A stretch of DNA of 64,000 bases. Source: Nakamurella deserti. GTDB taxonomy: Bacteria; Actinomycetota; Actinomycetes; Mycobacteriales; Nakamurellaceae. Shown here in pieces: positions 41,597-51,200 of the stretch. The notes beneath the pieces were generated by a model. That model was not told the DNA's origin, made no database searches, and saw only the letters and a program-made list of their open reading frames with translations. Position numbers and translations under genes: made by a program. Location: NCBI RefSeq assembly GCF_003260015.1, contig NZ_QCXS01000002.1, positions 1,302,001 to 1,366,000 on the forward strand. Reading direction: 5' to 3'. How positions within the stretch are numbered: the stretch's first letter is position 1; the number at the start of each line of letters is the position of its first letter.

Positions 41597-41617
41597 GTAA
41601 CCATTACAGTGGTTACA
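41596..41617. promoter_or_regulatory. 22-bp palindromic operator spanning both divergent starts
   Basis: TGTAACCA-N6-TGGTTACA is a perfect 8-bp inverted repeat. The outer base of each arm is the first base of the start codon of VOC (41596, - strand) and CGNR (41617, + strand). TACAGT (41605-41610) lies 6 nt before the CGNR ATG and TGTAAT in the mirror position before the VOC ATG, as expected for -10 elements of leaderless messages. A bound repressor would block both. Confidence 0.72.
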
Positions 41618-42234
41618 TGCTGGGTCGTCAAGAGCGGGAACGGTGGCTGGTCGACCCTCGCGGCGGACGGTTCGCCTTCGACTCCGGGTCGGTGGCGCTG
41701 GACCTCGCCTACACCGGCGGGCCGGGCCGCTACGCGGTGTTCGAGGTCCTGCACTCCCCCGTCGATCTGGTCCACTGGCTGGCCGACAGCGATCTGGGCG
41801 TCACCGTGCCGACGCCGGACAGCGCCACGTTCGACCGCATCCGCGATCTCCGGCCGGCGATCCTGGGGCTCGCCACCAGTGCCGCGACCGGCGGGGTGCC
41901 TCCCGACGACGACGTCCGGATCGTCAACGACTGGGCCGCCCGGCCGGCGCTGGTGCCGCAGCTCGTCGACGGAGCCGTGCACTGGGCCGCGCCGAGCGCC
42001 GCGGCGGCCGCCGCCACCGTGGCCCGGGAGACCATCACCCTGGTGACCACCGCCGACGGCCGGCTCCGGCGGTGCGCCGCCGACGACTGTCCCCTGGTCT
42101 TCCACGACCGCTCCCGCGCGGGAGTACGCCGGTGGTGCTCCATGCAGCGCTGCGGCAACCGACACAAGGTGCGCCGGCACCGGGCCCGGTCCGTGCCCCC
42201 GGCCCCCGACGCGCCCGGGCCCGCCGCGCGCTAG
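41617..42234 (+). CDS. CGNR zinc-finger transcriptional regulator (205 aa)
   Basis: The N-terminal ABATE-like domain starts FAFDSGSVALDLAYTGG and runs to about residue 140. The C-terminal CGNR zinc finger has CAADDCPLVFHDRSRAG and WCSMQRCGNRHKVRRHR, i.e. C-x4-C ... C-x4-C with the name-giving CGNR. The finger binds DNA, and the N-terminal domain is thought to sense a stress ligand. It probably binds the palindrome at its own start and controls the VOC-SRPBCC pair as well as itself. The stop is 1 bp from the next GTG. Confidence 0.9.
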   Translation: MLGRQERERWLVDPRGGRFAFDSGSVALDLAYTGGPGRYAVFEVLHSPVDLVHWLADSDLGVTVPTPDSATFDRIRDLRPAILGLATSAATGGVPPDDDVRIVNDWAARPALVPQLVDGAVHWAAPSAAAAAATVARETITLVTTADGRLRRCAADDCPLVFHDRSRAGVRRWCSMQRCGNRHKVRRHRARSVPPAPDAPGPAAR

Positions 42235-42235
42235 C

Positions 42236-43669
42236 GTGCAGCGCGTGCCTGCTCCCCACTGGACCCCCGACGAGTTCCGCCGTCAGGGCCACGCCGCCAT
42301 CGACTGGATCGCCTCCTACCAGGAACGGGTCGCCGATCTCCCGGTGCGTTCGTCGGTGCGACCGGGCGAGATCGCCGCGATGCTGCCGGTGTCGCCGCCG
42401 GCCGGCGGCGAACCGTTCGCCGCGCTGCTCGCCGATCTCGACCGGTTGATGCCGGGCATCAGCCACTGGCAGCACCCGTCCTTCTTCGCCTACTTCCCGG
42501 CCAACGCCTCCGGACCGGCGATCCTGGGTGATCTGCTCGCGTCCGGGCTCGGGGTGCAGGGCATGGTGTGGGCGACGAGCCCGGCGGCCACCGAGGTCGA
42601 GACCCGCACGATGGACTGGCTGGCCGAGCTGCTCGGCCTGCCGGACCGCTTCCGGTCGAGCGGGGCCGGCGGTGGGGTCATCCAGGACACCGCCTCGAGT
42701 GCGGTGCTCACGGCGCTGGTCGCGGCGCTGCACCGGGCCAGCGACGGGATGCTGCGGCGGCGCGGCTTCGACCGCCCCTACACCGTCTACTGCTCGGCCG
42801 AGGCCCACTCGTCCGTGGCCAAGGCCGTGACCGTGGCCGGGGTCGGGTCCGACCAGCTGCGCAGGATCGCCACCGTCTCGCCGGGCGGTCCGCTCGACGT
42901 GGCCGCACTGGAGCAGGCGCTGACCGACGACGTGACCGCCGGCCGGCGGCCGGCGCTCATCGTGTCGGCCGTCGGCACGACCGGCACCGGCGCCGTGGAC
43001 GACACCGTCGCACTCGGCGCGCTCGCCCGCCGCTTCGGCGCCTGGCTGCACGTCGACGCCGCCTGGGCCGGGGTCGCCGCCGTGGCGCCGGAGTTCCGGC
43101 CGCTGCTCAACGCCGGGCTGGAGTCCGCGGACTCCTACGCCACCAACCCGCACAAGTGGCTGCTGACCAACTTCGACTGCGACGCCTTCTACGTGGCCGA
43201 CCGGGTGGCGCTGACGTCCGCGCTGGCCGAGAACCCGGAGTACCTCAGGACGGCCGAGTCCGACGCCGGGGCGGTCATCGACTACCGGGACTGGCACATC
43301 CAGCTCGGCCGGCGGTTCCGGGCGCTCAAACTGTGGGCGGTGCTGCGCCACTACGGCCCGGACGGCCTCGCCGCCCACATCCGGGACGGGGTCGCCCTGG
43401 CCGAGCGGTTCGCGGCGGGCCTGCGGGGCGACGACCGCTTCTCGATCACCCACGAGAACCTGTCGCTGGTCTGCTTCCGGCTCACCGACGACGACGCGAC
43501 GGGGAGCGCCACCCTCGATCTCATGCGGCGGGTGAACGAGAGCGGGCGGGCGTACCTGTCGCACACCACCACCGGCGGCCGGGCGGTCATCCGGATGGCG
43601 GTGGGGACACCGGCGACCGCGGAACGGCACATCGACGACCTGCTCGCGCTGCTGGCCGAGCTGCGCTGA
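42236..43669 (+). CDS. PLP-dependent aromatic-L-amino-acid decarboxylase family (477 aa)
   Basis: This group II decarboxylase should turn an aromatic amino acid such as Trp, Tyr or Phe into the amine. N-terminal signatures are WTPDEFRRQGHAAIDWIASY and HWQHPSFFAYFPANASGPAI. The PLP pocket has WLHVDAAWAGVAAVAPEFR and the Schiff-base Lys in YATNPHKWLLTNFDCDAFYV (about residue 305). The C-terminal RFRALKLWAVLRHYG is conserved. The start is GTG at 42236 or 42245. It begins 1 bp after the CGNR stop, so the two may be co-transcribed. Confidence 0.9.
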   Translation: MQRVPAPHWTPDEFRRQGHAAIDWIASYQERVADLPVRSSVRPGEIAAMLPVSPPAGGEPFAALLADLDRLMPGISHWQHPSFFAYFPANASGPAILGDLLASGLGVQGMVWATSPAATEVETRTMDWLAELLGLPDRFRSSGAGGGVIQDTASSAVLTALVAALHRASDGMLRRRGFDRPYTVYCSAEAHSSVAKAVTVAGVGSDQLRRIATVSPGGPLDVAALEQALTDDVTAGRRPALIVSAVGTTGTGAVDDTVALGALARRFGAWLHVDAAWAGVAAVAPEFRPLLNAGLESADSYATNPHKWLLTNFDCDAFYVADRVALTSALAENPEYLRTAESDAGAVIDYRDWHIQLGRRFRALKLWAVLRHYGPDGLAAHIRDGVALAERFAAGLRGDDRFSITHENLSLVCFRLTDDDATGSATLDLMRRVNESGRAYLSHTTTGGRAVIRMAVGTPATAERHIDDLLALLAELR

Positions 43670-43670
43670 C

Positions 43671-44603
43671 TCAGCGCAGCCGCATCAGACCCTCCTGCAC
43701 GACGGTCGCGACCAGTTGCCCCGCGCGGTCGTAGAACTTGCCGATGCCCAGTCCCCGCCCGCCGGACGTGCTCGGTGAGCTGACGTCGTAGAGCAGCCAC
43801 TCGTCGGCGCGCAACGGTCGGTGGAACCACATGGCGTGGTCCAGCGACGCCAGCTGTACGTCGTCCCCGCCGTAGGCGAGACCGTGCTGCGTCAGCACCC
43901 CTTCGAGCAACGTGACGTCGGACAGGTAGGCCAGCAGACAGACGTGCAGCACCGGGTCGTCCGGCAGGACGCCGTCGGCCTTGAACCAGATCCGGCTGTG
44001 CGCCTCCTCCCCGGGGGCGGCGGGCTGGACCACCCACGGCGGCTCGCTCACGTAGCGGACGTCGAAGGCACGGGGCGCCCGACGCCAGCCGGCGATCTCC
44101 CGGGAGACACCCGCGACCCGTTCGGCCAGCGTCGGCAACGACTCCGGCGCAGGCACGTCCGGCATCGTCTCGGTGTGGTCGAGGCCGGCCTCGTCGATCT
44201 GGAACGACGCGGACATCGCGAAGGTCGTCTGGCCGTTCTGCTGGGCCAGCACGCGGCGGGTGGTGAAGGAGGTGCCGTCCCGCAAGCGGTCCACCTCGTA
44301 CTCGATCGGGATCGAGGACATGCCGGGCCGCAGGAAGTAGGCGTGCAGTGAGTGGACCTGGCGGTCCGCCGGCACGGTGCGGGCCGCGGCGACCAGCGCC
44401 TGGCTCGCGACCTGCCCGCCGAACACCCGGGCACGCCCGGATCCGGGCGGCGAATAGCCGCGGAACGACGCCGGCCCGGTCTGTTCGAGCGTCAGCAGCC
44501 GCACCAACGCATCGAGCACGACCTGGCCGCGCAGCACCCCGTCGGTGTCGCGCTCGGGTGCGGCGGCCGGGCCGGCCGACGACCGGTCCGACCCGTCCGT
44601 CAT
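43671..44603 (-). CDS. tesB: Acyl-CoA thioesterase II (310 aa)
   Basis: This TesB-type enzyme has a double hotdog fold and hydrolyses acyl-CoA to free acid and CoA. Features are GYSPPGSGRARVFGGQVASQ (first hotdog), VHSLHAYFLRPGMSSIPIEYEV with SFTTRRVLAQQNGQTTFAMSASF, and in the second hotdog SLDHAMWFHRPLRADEWLLY. The expected catalytic Asp is in SLDHAMWFH. The ATG at 44603 shares ATGA with the pyk stop, so it is translated in coupling with pyruvate kinase. It converges with the decarboxylase gene, with 1 bp between stops. Confidence 0.92.
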   Translation of the reverse strand: MTDGSDRSSAGPAAAPERDTDGVLRGQVVLDALVRLLTLEQTGPASFRGYSPPGSGRARVFGGQVASQALVAAARTVPADRQVHSLHAYFLRPGMSSIPIEYEVDRLRDGTSFTTRRVLAQQNGQTTFAMSASFQIDEAGLDHTETMPDVPAPESLPTLAERVAGVSREIAGWRRAPRAFDVRYVSEPPWVVQPAAPGEEAHSRIWFKADGVLPDDPVLHVCLLAYLSDVTLLEGVLTQHGLAYGGDDVQLASLDHAMWFHRPLRADEWLLYDVSSPSTSGGRGLGIGKFYDRAGQLVATVVQEGLMRLR

Positions 44604-46027
44604 CAGTCGAAGTCCGCCTCGCCGATCCGGTGCACCCGGATCAGGTTGGTCGAGCCGGAGGTGTTGGGCGGCGAGCCCGCCACGACGACCACCAGGTCAC
44701 CCTTGCTGAACGCGGGCATCTTGCTCAGCTCGGCGTCGACCAGGTCGATCATCTCGTCCGTGGTCTCGACCGGGGGGACCAGGAAGGTCTCCACACCCCA
44801 CGTCAGCGCGAGCTGGGAGCGGGTCGACGCGTCGGCGGTGAACGCCAGCAGCGGCAGCTCGGTGTGCAACCGGGCGAGGCGCTTGATGGTGTCGCCGGAC
44901 TTGGTGAAGGCGACCAGGGCCTTGGCCTCCAGGCGCTCGCCGATGTCGCGCGCGGCGTAGGAGATGACGCCACGGCGGGTCTTCGGAACGTGCTTGAGCT
45001 CGGGCGCCTCGACCGACTCGGCCTCGACGGCCTGGATGATGCGGGCCATCGTCTTGACCGTGATGAACGGGTACTTGCCCACCGACGTCTCGCCGGACAG
45101 CATCACCGCGTCGGTGCCGTCGAGGACGGCGTTGGCGACGTCGGACGCCTCGGCGCGGGTCGGCCGGGAGTGGTCGATCATCGAGTCGAGCATCTGGGTG
45201 GCCACGATGACCGGCTTGGCGTTCTCCCGCGCGATGGTCACGATGCGCTTCTGCACCAGCGGCACCTGCTCCAGCGGCAGCTCGACGCCGAGATCGCCGC
45301 GGGCGACCATGACGCCGTCGAACGCGAGCACGATGGCCTCGAGGTTGGCGACCGCCTCGGGCTTCTCGAGCTTGGCGATGACCGGGATGCGCGGCGCGCC
45401 GACCTCGTCCATGACGGCGTGCACCAGCTCGATGTCGCTCGCGGAGCGGACGAAGGACAGCGCGATGAAGTCCACGCCCAGGCTCAGCGCGAACTTGAGG
45501 TCGGCGACGTCCTTCTCCGACATCGCGGGGACCGAGACGTTCATGCCGGGGAGCGAGATGCCCTTGTTGTTGGAGACCTCGCCACCTTCGACGACGGTGC
45601 AGACGACGTCGTTGCCCTGCACGTCGTGGACGACGAGCCCGACCTTGCCGTCGTCGATGAGCAGGCGGTCACCCGGGCGGGCGTCGGTGGCCAGGCCCTT
45701 GTAGGTGGTGGAGACGCGGTCGTGGTCGCCGACGAGGTCGTCGACGGTGATCGTCACCTGCTCCCCGTTGGCCCACATGACCGGACCGTCGGCGAACCGG
45801 CCGAGGCGGATCTTGGGGCCCTGGAGGTCGGCGAGGACGCCGACGGCGCGGCCGCTGGCGTTGGAGGCCTCGCGGACGCGGTGGTAGACGACCTCGTGGT
45901 CGGCGTGGTCACCGTGACTGAAGTTCATCCGGGCGACGTCCATCCCGGACTCGACCAGATTGGCGATGGCCTCCGCGGAGTACGTGGCGGGGCCCAGTGT
46001 GCAGACGATCTTGGCTCGACGATCCAT
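44603..46027 (-). CDS. pyk: Pyruvate kinase (474 aa)
   Basis: This glycolytic enzyme converts phosphoenolpyruvate and ADP into pyruvate and ATP. It begins MDRRAKIVCTLGPATYSAEA and has ARMNFSHGDHADH, IPVIAKLEKPEAVANLE with the catalytic Lys, MVARGDLGVELPLEQVP, and TDAVMLSGETSVGKYP. The B domain inserts at about 70-170, and the C-terminal allosteric domain ends VVAGSPPNTSGSTNLIRVH. ATG 46027 is supported by TATGGT (46034-46039) 6 nt upstream. The only gene downstream in the operon is tesB. Confidence 0.96.
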   Translation of the reverse strand: MDRRAKIVCTLGPATYSAEAIANLVESGMDVARMNFSHGDHADHEVVYHRVREASNASGRAVGVLADLQGPKIRLGRFADGPVMWANGEQVTITVDDLVGDHDRVSTTYKGLATDARPGDRLLIDDGKVGLVVHDVQGNDVVCTVVEGGEVSNNKGISLPGMNVSVPAMSEKDVADLKFALSLGVDFIALSFVRSASDIELVHAVMDEVGAPRIPVIAKLEKPEAVANLEAIVLAFDGVMVARGDLGVELPLEQVPLVQKRIVTIARENAKPVIVATQMLDSMIDHSRPTRAEASDVANAVLDGTDAVMLSGETSVGKYPFITVKTMARIIQAVEAESVEAPELKHVPKTRRGVISYAARDIGERLEAKALVAFTKSGDTIKRLARLHTELPLLAFTADASTRSQLALTWGVETFLVPPVETTDEMIDLVDAELSKMPAFSKGDLVVVVAGSPPNTSGSTNLIRVHRIGEADFD

Positions 46028-46452
46028 GCGAGCACCATAACGCCTTCTTGACCGATTCACCTCCCTCGACGTGCGGAATCATCCGATGGCCGGTCAGTGT
46101 TCGCCCCCCGGTCCGCTCCGCGACGCCTGACACCGTCCTGGTGGCCGCCCCCGGCGACTCGCGGACACGCTGATCCGGAGGCCGACCGTGGGTGCACCCG
46201 GACGCACCCCCGCGCCGATCAGCGGCCGGGCTGTCCGCCCTCCGGACGCCCGGCGCGACCGCGGCTACGTCCCGGTCGCGATGCCCGGCGGCGCTGCGAC
46301 GGCGCGTCGACGTCGTCGGCTCCCGGCCACCGGCGAGGTGCGGTTCCGCCCGGCGGCTGCGGCGGCCCGGATGTCAACGGCCTCAGCCGTCAGCCTCCCC
46401 TGATGTCGACGACCGAGAACGTCACCGGCCGCGATCGTCACTGTCGCTGACG
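46028..46452. other. Intergenic region upstream of pyk, no gene seen beyond the promoter
   Basis: The pyk -10 (46034-46039, - strand) is at the left edge. The rest is GC-rich; several short frames on the + strand are Arg/Pro/Ala-rich and not protein-like. Confidence 0.4.
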
Positions 46453-46650
46453 TCAGCGGCCGCGGTGCCGCGGCAGGACGTGGAAGTCGGGGTGGTCGTC
46501 GTCGGTCACCAGCTCGGGAGTTCCGGCGACCCGCAACCGCGGGGTCCGCACCGAGGGGGCGTCCGTCCGACCGAGGCTCTCGAGCACCTCGAACTCGGCG
46601 GTCCGGTCCGATCGCACGGCACGGCCGGGGCGACGCAGCGGGGAGGCCAT
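46453..46650 (-). CDS. Small conserved-looking hypothetical protein (65 aa)
   Basis: This short frame reads MASPLRRPGRAVRSDRTAEF and continues with FEVLESLGRTDAP and a C-terminal DDDHPDFHVLPRHRGR. It is supported by almost exclusively G/C third positions and by TACGGT at 46658-46663, 7 nt before the ATG, the leaderless layout used elsewhere here. No known domain is recognised. It lies alone between gltD and pyk. Confidence 0.5.
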   Translation of the reverse strand: MASPLRRPGRAVRSDRTAEFEVLESLGRTDAPSVRTPRLRVAGTPELVTDDDHPDFHVLPRHRGR

Positions 46651-46768
46651 CAGAGGGACCGTAGAGCGCGAGTGATCATGCTCTGACTATCGGGGATCAC
46701 AGCGCTGTAGTTACACAAAGTCGACAACCGTTAGCTGAGTGTGACCTAGTCGCGGCGCCGCAACCACG

Positions 46769-46800
46769 ACGGCCCGACCTCCGTGGGAAGGCCGGGCCGT
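46769..46800 (-). terminator. Terminator hairpin after gltD
   Basis: ACGGCCCG-A-CCT pairs with AGG-C-CGGGCCGT, an 11-bp stem with one mismatch and an 8-nt loop, 24 nt past the gltD stop. No U-run follows. Confidence 0.6.
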
Positions 46801-46823
46801 CGGTCGGACCAGGAGAAACCGGA

Positions 46824-48287
46824 TCAGCGCAACGCGACCGCGGTCGGGTGCACAGGGTCCGGCAGCATCGACGAGCCCATCAGGTAGGCGTCGACGCCGG
46901 CGGCGGCCGACCGTCCTTCGGCGATCGCCCAGACGATCAACGACTGGCCGCGGCCCGCGTCGCCCGCCACGAACACGCCGTCCACGGTGGTCATGTAGGC
47001 GTCGTCGCGCTGGACGTTGCCCCGCTGGGTGATCCCCACGCCGAGGCCCTCGAGCAGACCCGGCGTCTCGGGCCCGGTGAAGCCGAGCGCGATGAAGACG
47101 AGGTCGGCCTTGACGAACGTGTCGGTGCCCTCGGTGGGGATGAACCCGCCGGGGACGCGCGTGCCCTCGACGAGGTGGATACCGGTGACGGCGCCGTTCT
47201 CGTCGGCGGCGAAGGTGGTGGAGTTGACCCCGAAGATGCGCTCGCCACCCTCTTCGTGCGCGGCGGAGGTCCGCAGCATCAGGGGGTAGACCGGCCACGG
47301 CGTCGAGGGATCCCGGGTGGCGGGCGGCGCCACGTGGATGTCGAGCTGGCGGACCGACCTCGCACCCTGGCGCAGCGCGGTGCCGTAGCAGTCGGCGCCG
47401 GTGTCACCGCCGCCGATGATGACGACGTCCTTGTCCTTCGCGTCGATCGACAGGGTGTCCAGGGTGCCCTCGAGCACCTTGTTCGCCTGGACCAGGTAGT
47501 CCATGGCCAGGTGGATCCCGGCGAGATGACGTCCCTCGACGTCGATCTCGCGCGGCACGGTCGAGCCGGTGGCGAGGATGACGGCGTCGAACCGGTCGCG
47601 GAGCGCGGCGACGGTCACGTCCGAGCCCTCGGCGCCGACGTTGACCCCGGCGACGAACTCGACCCCTTCGGCCCGGAGCTGGTCCAGCCGCGCGTCGAGC
47701 ACGGCGCGGTCCATCTTGAACCACGGGATGCCGTACCGCATCAACCCGCCGATACGGATGTCGCGCTCGAAGACGACGACGTCGTGACCGGCACGGGCCA
47801 ACTGCTGGGCCGCCGCGAGGCCGGCCGGACCGGAGCCGACCACGGCGACCTTCTTGCCGGTGCGGACCTCCGCCGGGCGCGGCACGAGCGCCTGGCCGGA
47901 GGCGATCGAGCGGTCGGCGATCTCCTGCTCGACCAGCTTGATGGCCACCGGATCGTCGCCGATACCGAGGACGCAGGAGCCCTCACACGGGGCCGGGCAC
48001 AGCCGTCCGGTGAACTCCGGGAAGTTGTTCGTCGCGTGCAGCCGTTCGGACGCGTCCTCCCAGCTGTCCAACCGGGTCAGCTCGTTCCACTCCGGGATGA
48101 GGTTGCCCAGCGGGCAGCCCTGGTGGCAGAACGGGATGCCGCAGTCCATGCAGCGGGCGGCCTGCGCACGGGTCGCGTCCTTGTCGAACGGCTCGTACAC
48201 CTCGTTCCAGTCCCGCAGCCGCAGCGGCACGGGACGCCGGTGCGGGGTCTGCCGCTGGTACTTCAGAAATCCGCTGGGGTCAGCCAC
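46824..48287 (-). CDS. gltD: Glutamate synthase small subunit (487 aa)
   Basis: The NADPH-oxidising beta subunit of glutamate synthase has N-terminal cysteines for two Fe-S clusters, in [17 protein letters not shown] and [12 protein letters not shown] binding follows in [20 protein letters not shown], then NADPH binding in [20 protein letters not shown], and a closing FAD motif [20 protein letters not shown]. It feeds electrons to GltB. The GTG at 48287 overlaps the gltB stop by 8 nt. A hairpin ends the operon. Confidence 0.96.
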   Translation of the reverse strand: MADPSGFLKYQRQTPHRRPVPLRLRDWNEVYEPFDKDATRAQAARCMDCGIPFCHQGCPLGNLIPEWNELTRLDSWEDASERLHATNNFPEFTGRLCPAPCEGSCVLGIGDDPVAIKLVEQEIADRSIASGQALVPRPAEVRTGKKVAVVGSGPAGLAAAQQLARAGHDVVVFERDIRIGGLMRYGIPWFKMDRAVLDARLDQLRAEGVEFVAGVNVGAEGSDVTVAALRDRFDAVILATGSTVPREIDVEGRHLAGIHLAMDYLVQANKVLEGTLDTLSIDAKDKDVVIIGGGDTGADCYGTALRQGARSVRQLDIHVAPPATRDPSTPWPVYPLMLRTSAAHEEGGERIFGVNSTTFAADENGAVTGIHLVEGTRVPGGFIPTEGTDTFVKADLVFIALGFTGPETPGLLEGLGVGITQRGNVQRDDAYMTTVDGVFVAGDAGRGQSLIVWAIAEGRSAAAGVDAYLMGSSMLPDPVHPTAVALR

Positions 48288-51200
48288 GCGACGCCTCCAT
48301 GATCATCTGGTCGGCGTCCACGCCCAGCGACGCCGCCTCGGCCCGCAGGTCGAGCACCCGCTTGTAGTCGCGCGGCATGATGCGCACGAAGCGCAGCGCC
48401 GACCGCGGGAAGTCGTCGAGCAGGTCGGCCGCCACGCGGGAGCCGGTGAGGGCCACGTGGGTGGTGAGAACCTGCTCCAGCCAGTCGATCTCGCTCTCGA
48501 CGAGGTCCTCGATCTCGACCAGCTCCGGGTTGACCTTGGCCGCCACGTGGTCGAGCAGGTAGGCGATGCCGCCGCTCATGCCCGCGGCGACGTTGCGCCC
48601 GGTCTTGCCCAGGATGACCGCCCGGCCACCCGTCATGTACTCGCAGGCGTGGTCGCCGGTGCCCTCGACGACGAGCAACGCCCCGGAGTTGCGCACCCCG
48701 AACCGCTCCCCCACCCGACCGCGGATGAAGATCTCGCCCGAGGTCGCGCCGTAGGCCACCGTGTTGCCACCGATGACCTGACGGATCCCCGGCTGCGTGC
48801 GCGGCGCGTGCGGCGACGGCCGCAGCACGATCCGCCCGCCGGACAGCCCCTTGCCGATGTAGTCGTTGGCGTCGCCGACCATCGTGATCGTGATGCCCGG
48901 CGGCAGGAACGCCCCCAGCGACTGCCCGGCGGTGCCGGTCAGCTTGACGTCCAGGGTGCGGTCCGGCAGGCCCTCGGGACCGAACCGCTTGGTCACCTCG
49001 TAGCCGAGCATGGTGCCGGCGGTGCGGTCGACGTTGCGCACCGGCAGGTCGATCCGGGTCCGCCCGCCCTCCAGCAGGGTCGGCGCGGCCAGCTCGATGA
49101 GCTTGGCGTCCAGCGTGCGGGACAGGTCGTGCCGGGCCGGCCGGGTGCAGTACAGCGCACTGTCCACCTCCGGCACGTGCAGCAGCGGACGCAGGTCGAG
49201 ACCACCGGCGCGGAAGTGCGCGACCGCCTTCTCGATGTCGATCAGCTCCGCGTGTCCGACGGCCTCGTCGACGCTGCGGAAGCCGAGCTCGGCCAGGTAC
49301 TCCCGGATCTGCTGGGCGAGGAACAGGAAGAACGTCTCGACGAACTCCGGCGTCCCCGTGTAGCGCGCCCTCAGCACCGGGTTCTGGGTGGCGACCCCCA
49401 CCGGGCAGGTGTCCAGGTGGCAGACGCGCATCATCACGCAGCCGGCGACCACCAGGGGGGCGGTCGAGAAGCCGAACTCCTCCGCACCGAGCAGCATCGC
49501 GATGATGACGTCGCGGCCGGTCTTGAGACCGCCGTCGACCTGCAGCCGGACCTGGGCGCGCAGCTGGTTGAGCCGCAGCGTCTGCTGCGCCTCGGCCAGA
49601 CCGAGCTCCCACGGCTGGCCGGTGTGCTTGAGCGAGGTGAGCGGCGCGGCACCGGTGCCGCCGTCGTAGCCGGCCACGATGACCGCGTCGGCGTGCGCCT
49701 TGGTCACCCCGGCCGCGACCGTGCCGACCCCCGGCTCGGACACCAGCTTGACCGAGACCCGCGCCGCCGGGTTGGCGTTGCGGACGTCGTGGATGAGTTG
49801 CTTGAGGTCCTCGATCGAATAGATGTCGTGGTGCGGCGGCGGCGAGATGAGCCCGACCCCGGTGGTGGCGTGCCGGGTCTTGGCGATCCAGGGGTAGACC
49901 TTCTGGCCGGGCAGCTGGCCACCCTCGCCGGGCTTGGCCCCCTGCGCCATCTTGAGCTGGATCTCGCCCGCGTTGACCAGGTAGGCGCTGGTCACGCCGA
50001 ACCGGCCGGACGCCACCTGCTTGATGAACGAGCGCCGCGACGGGTCGAGCAGCCGCTCCACGTCCTCGCCGCCCTCGCCGGTGTTGGACTTGCCGCCGAG
50101 GCGGTTCATCGCCACGGCCAGGGTCTCGTGCGCCTCGGCCGAGATCGAGCCGTAGCTCATCGCCCCGGTGACGAAGCGCTTGACGATCTCGGTCGCCGGC
50201 TCCACCTCGTCCAGCGGGACGGACGGCCGGACGTCGGTCCTGAGGGTGAACAACCCGCGCAGCGTGCCGCCCTTGGTGGACAGCCCGTCGACGGTGTCGG
50301 TGTACCGGCGGAAGATGCTCTCCTGCTTGGAGCGGGTCGCGTGCTGCAGCAGGTACACAGTCTCCGGGTTGAACAGGTGCAGCTCGCCCTCACGACGCCA
50401 CTGGTAGTCGCCGCCGGTGGGCAGCTTGCGGTGCTCCAGCACGGCGTCGTTGGCCGGGAAGGCCAGTGCGTGCCGGGCGGCGACGTCGGCGGCGATGATG
50501 TCCAGTCCGGAGCCGCCCGTCGGCGAGAACGTCCCGGTGAAGTACTCGTCGAGCACCGACTGCTCGAGGCCGAACGCGGCGAACACCTGCGCACCGGTGT
50601 AGGACGCGACGGTCGAGATGCCCATCTTGCTCATCACCTTCAGCACGCCCTTGCTCAGCGCGTACACGGTGTTCTTGACGGCCTTCGACGGCGAGATCTT
50701 CGGACCCAGGGCCCCGTGGGCGGCCAGGTCGGCGGCGGTCTCCAGCGCGAGGTACGGGTTCACCGCGGCGGCGCCGTAGCCCAGCAGCAGAGCCACGTGG
50801 TGCACCTCGCGGGCGTCACCGGCCTCCACCACGAGGCCGACCTTGGTGCGGGTCTTCTGCCGGACGAGGTGCTGGTGGATCGCCGACGTGATGAGCAGCG
50901 ACGGGATCGGGGCGTAGGTCTCGTCGGAGTCACGGTCGGAGACGACGATGATCCGCGCACCCGCGGCGACGGCGGCGTCGGTGTCCCGGCGGGCCTGCTC
51001 GATCGCGGCGGCCAGCGCCTCACCGCCGCCGGCGACCTCGTACAGGCCGGGGACGACGGCCGCGGCCAGCCCGGGCAGGTCACCGTCGGAGTTCACGCCG
51101 ACGAGCCGGGCCAGGTCCTGGTTGTCGATGACCGGGAGCGGCAGCAGGATCGTGCGACACGACGCCGGTGTGGGCTGCAGCAGGTTGCCCTCCGGGCCGA

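Noticed and set aside
46097-46450. Frames upstream of pyk on the + strand
   Set aside because: Arg/Pro/Ala-rich low-complexity translation, no start signals; treated as non-coding.
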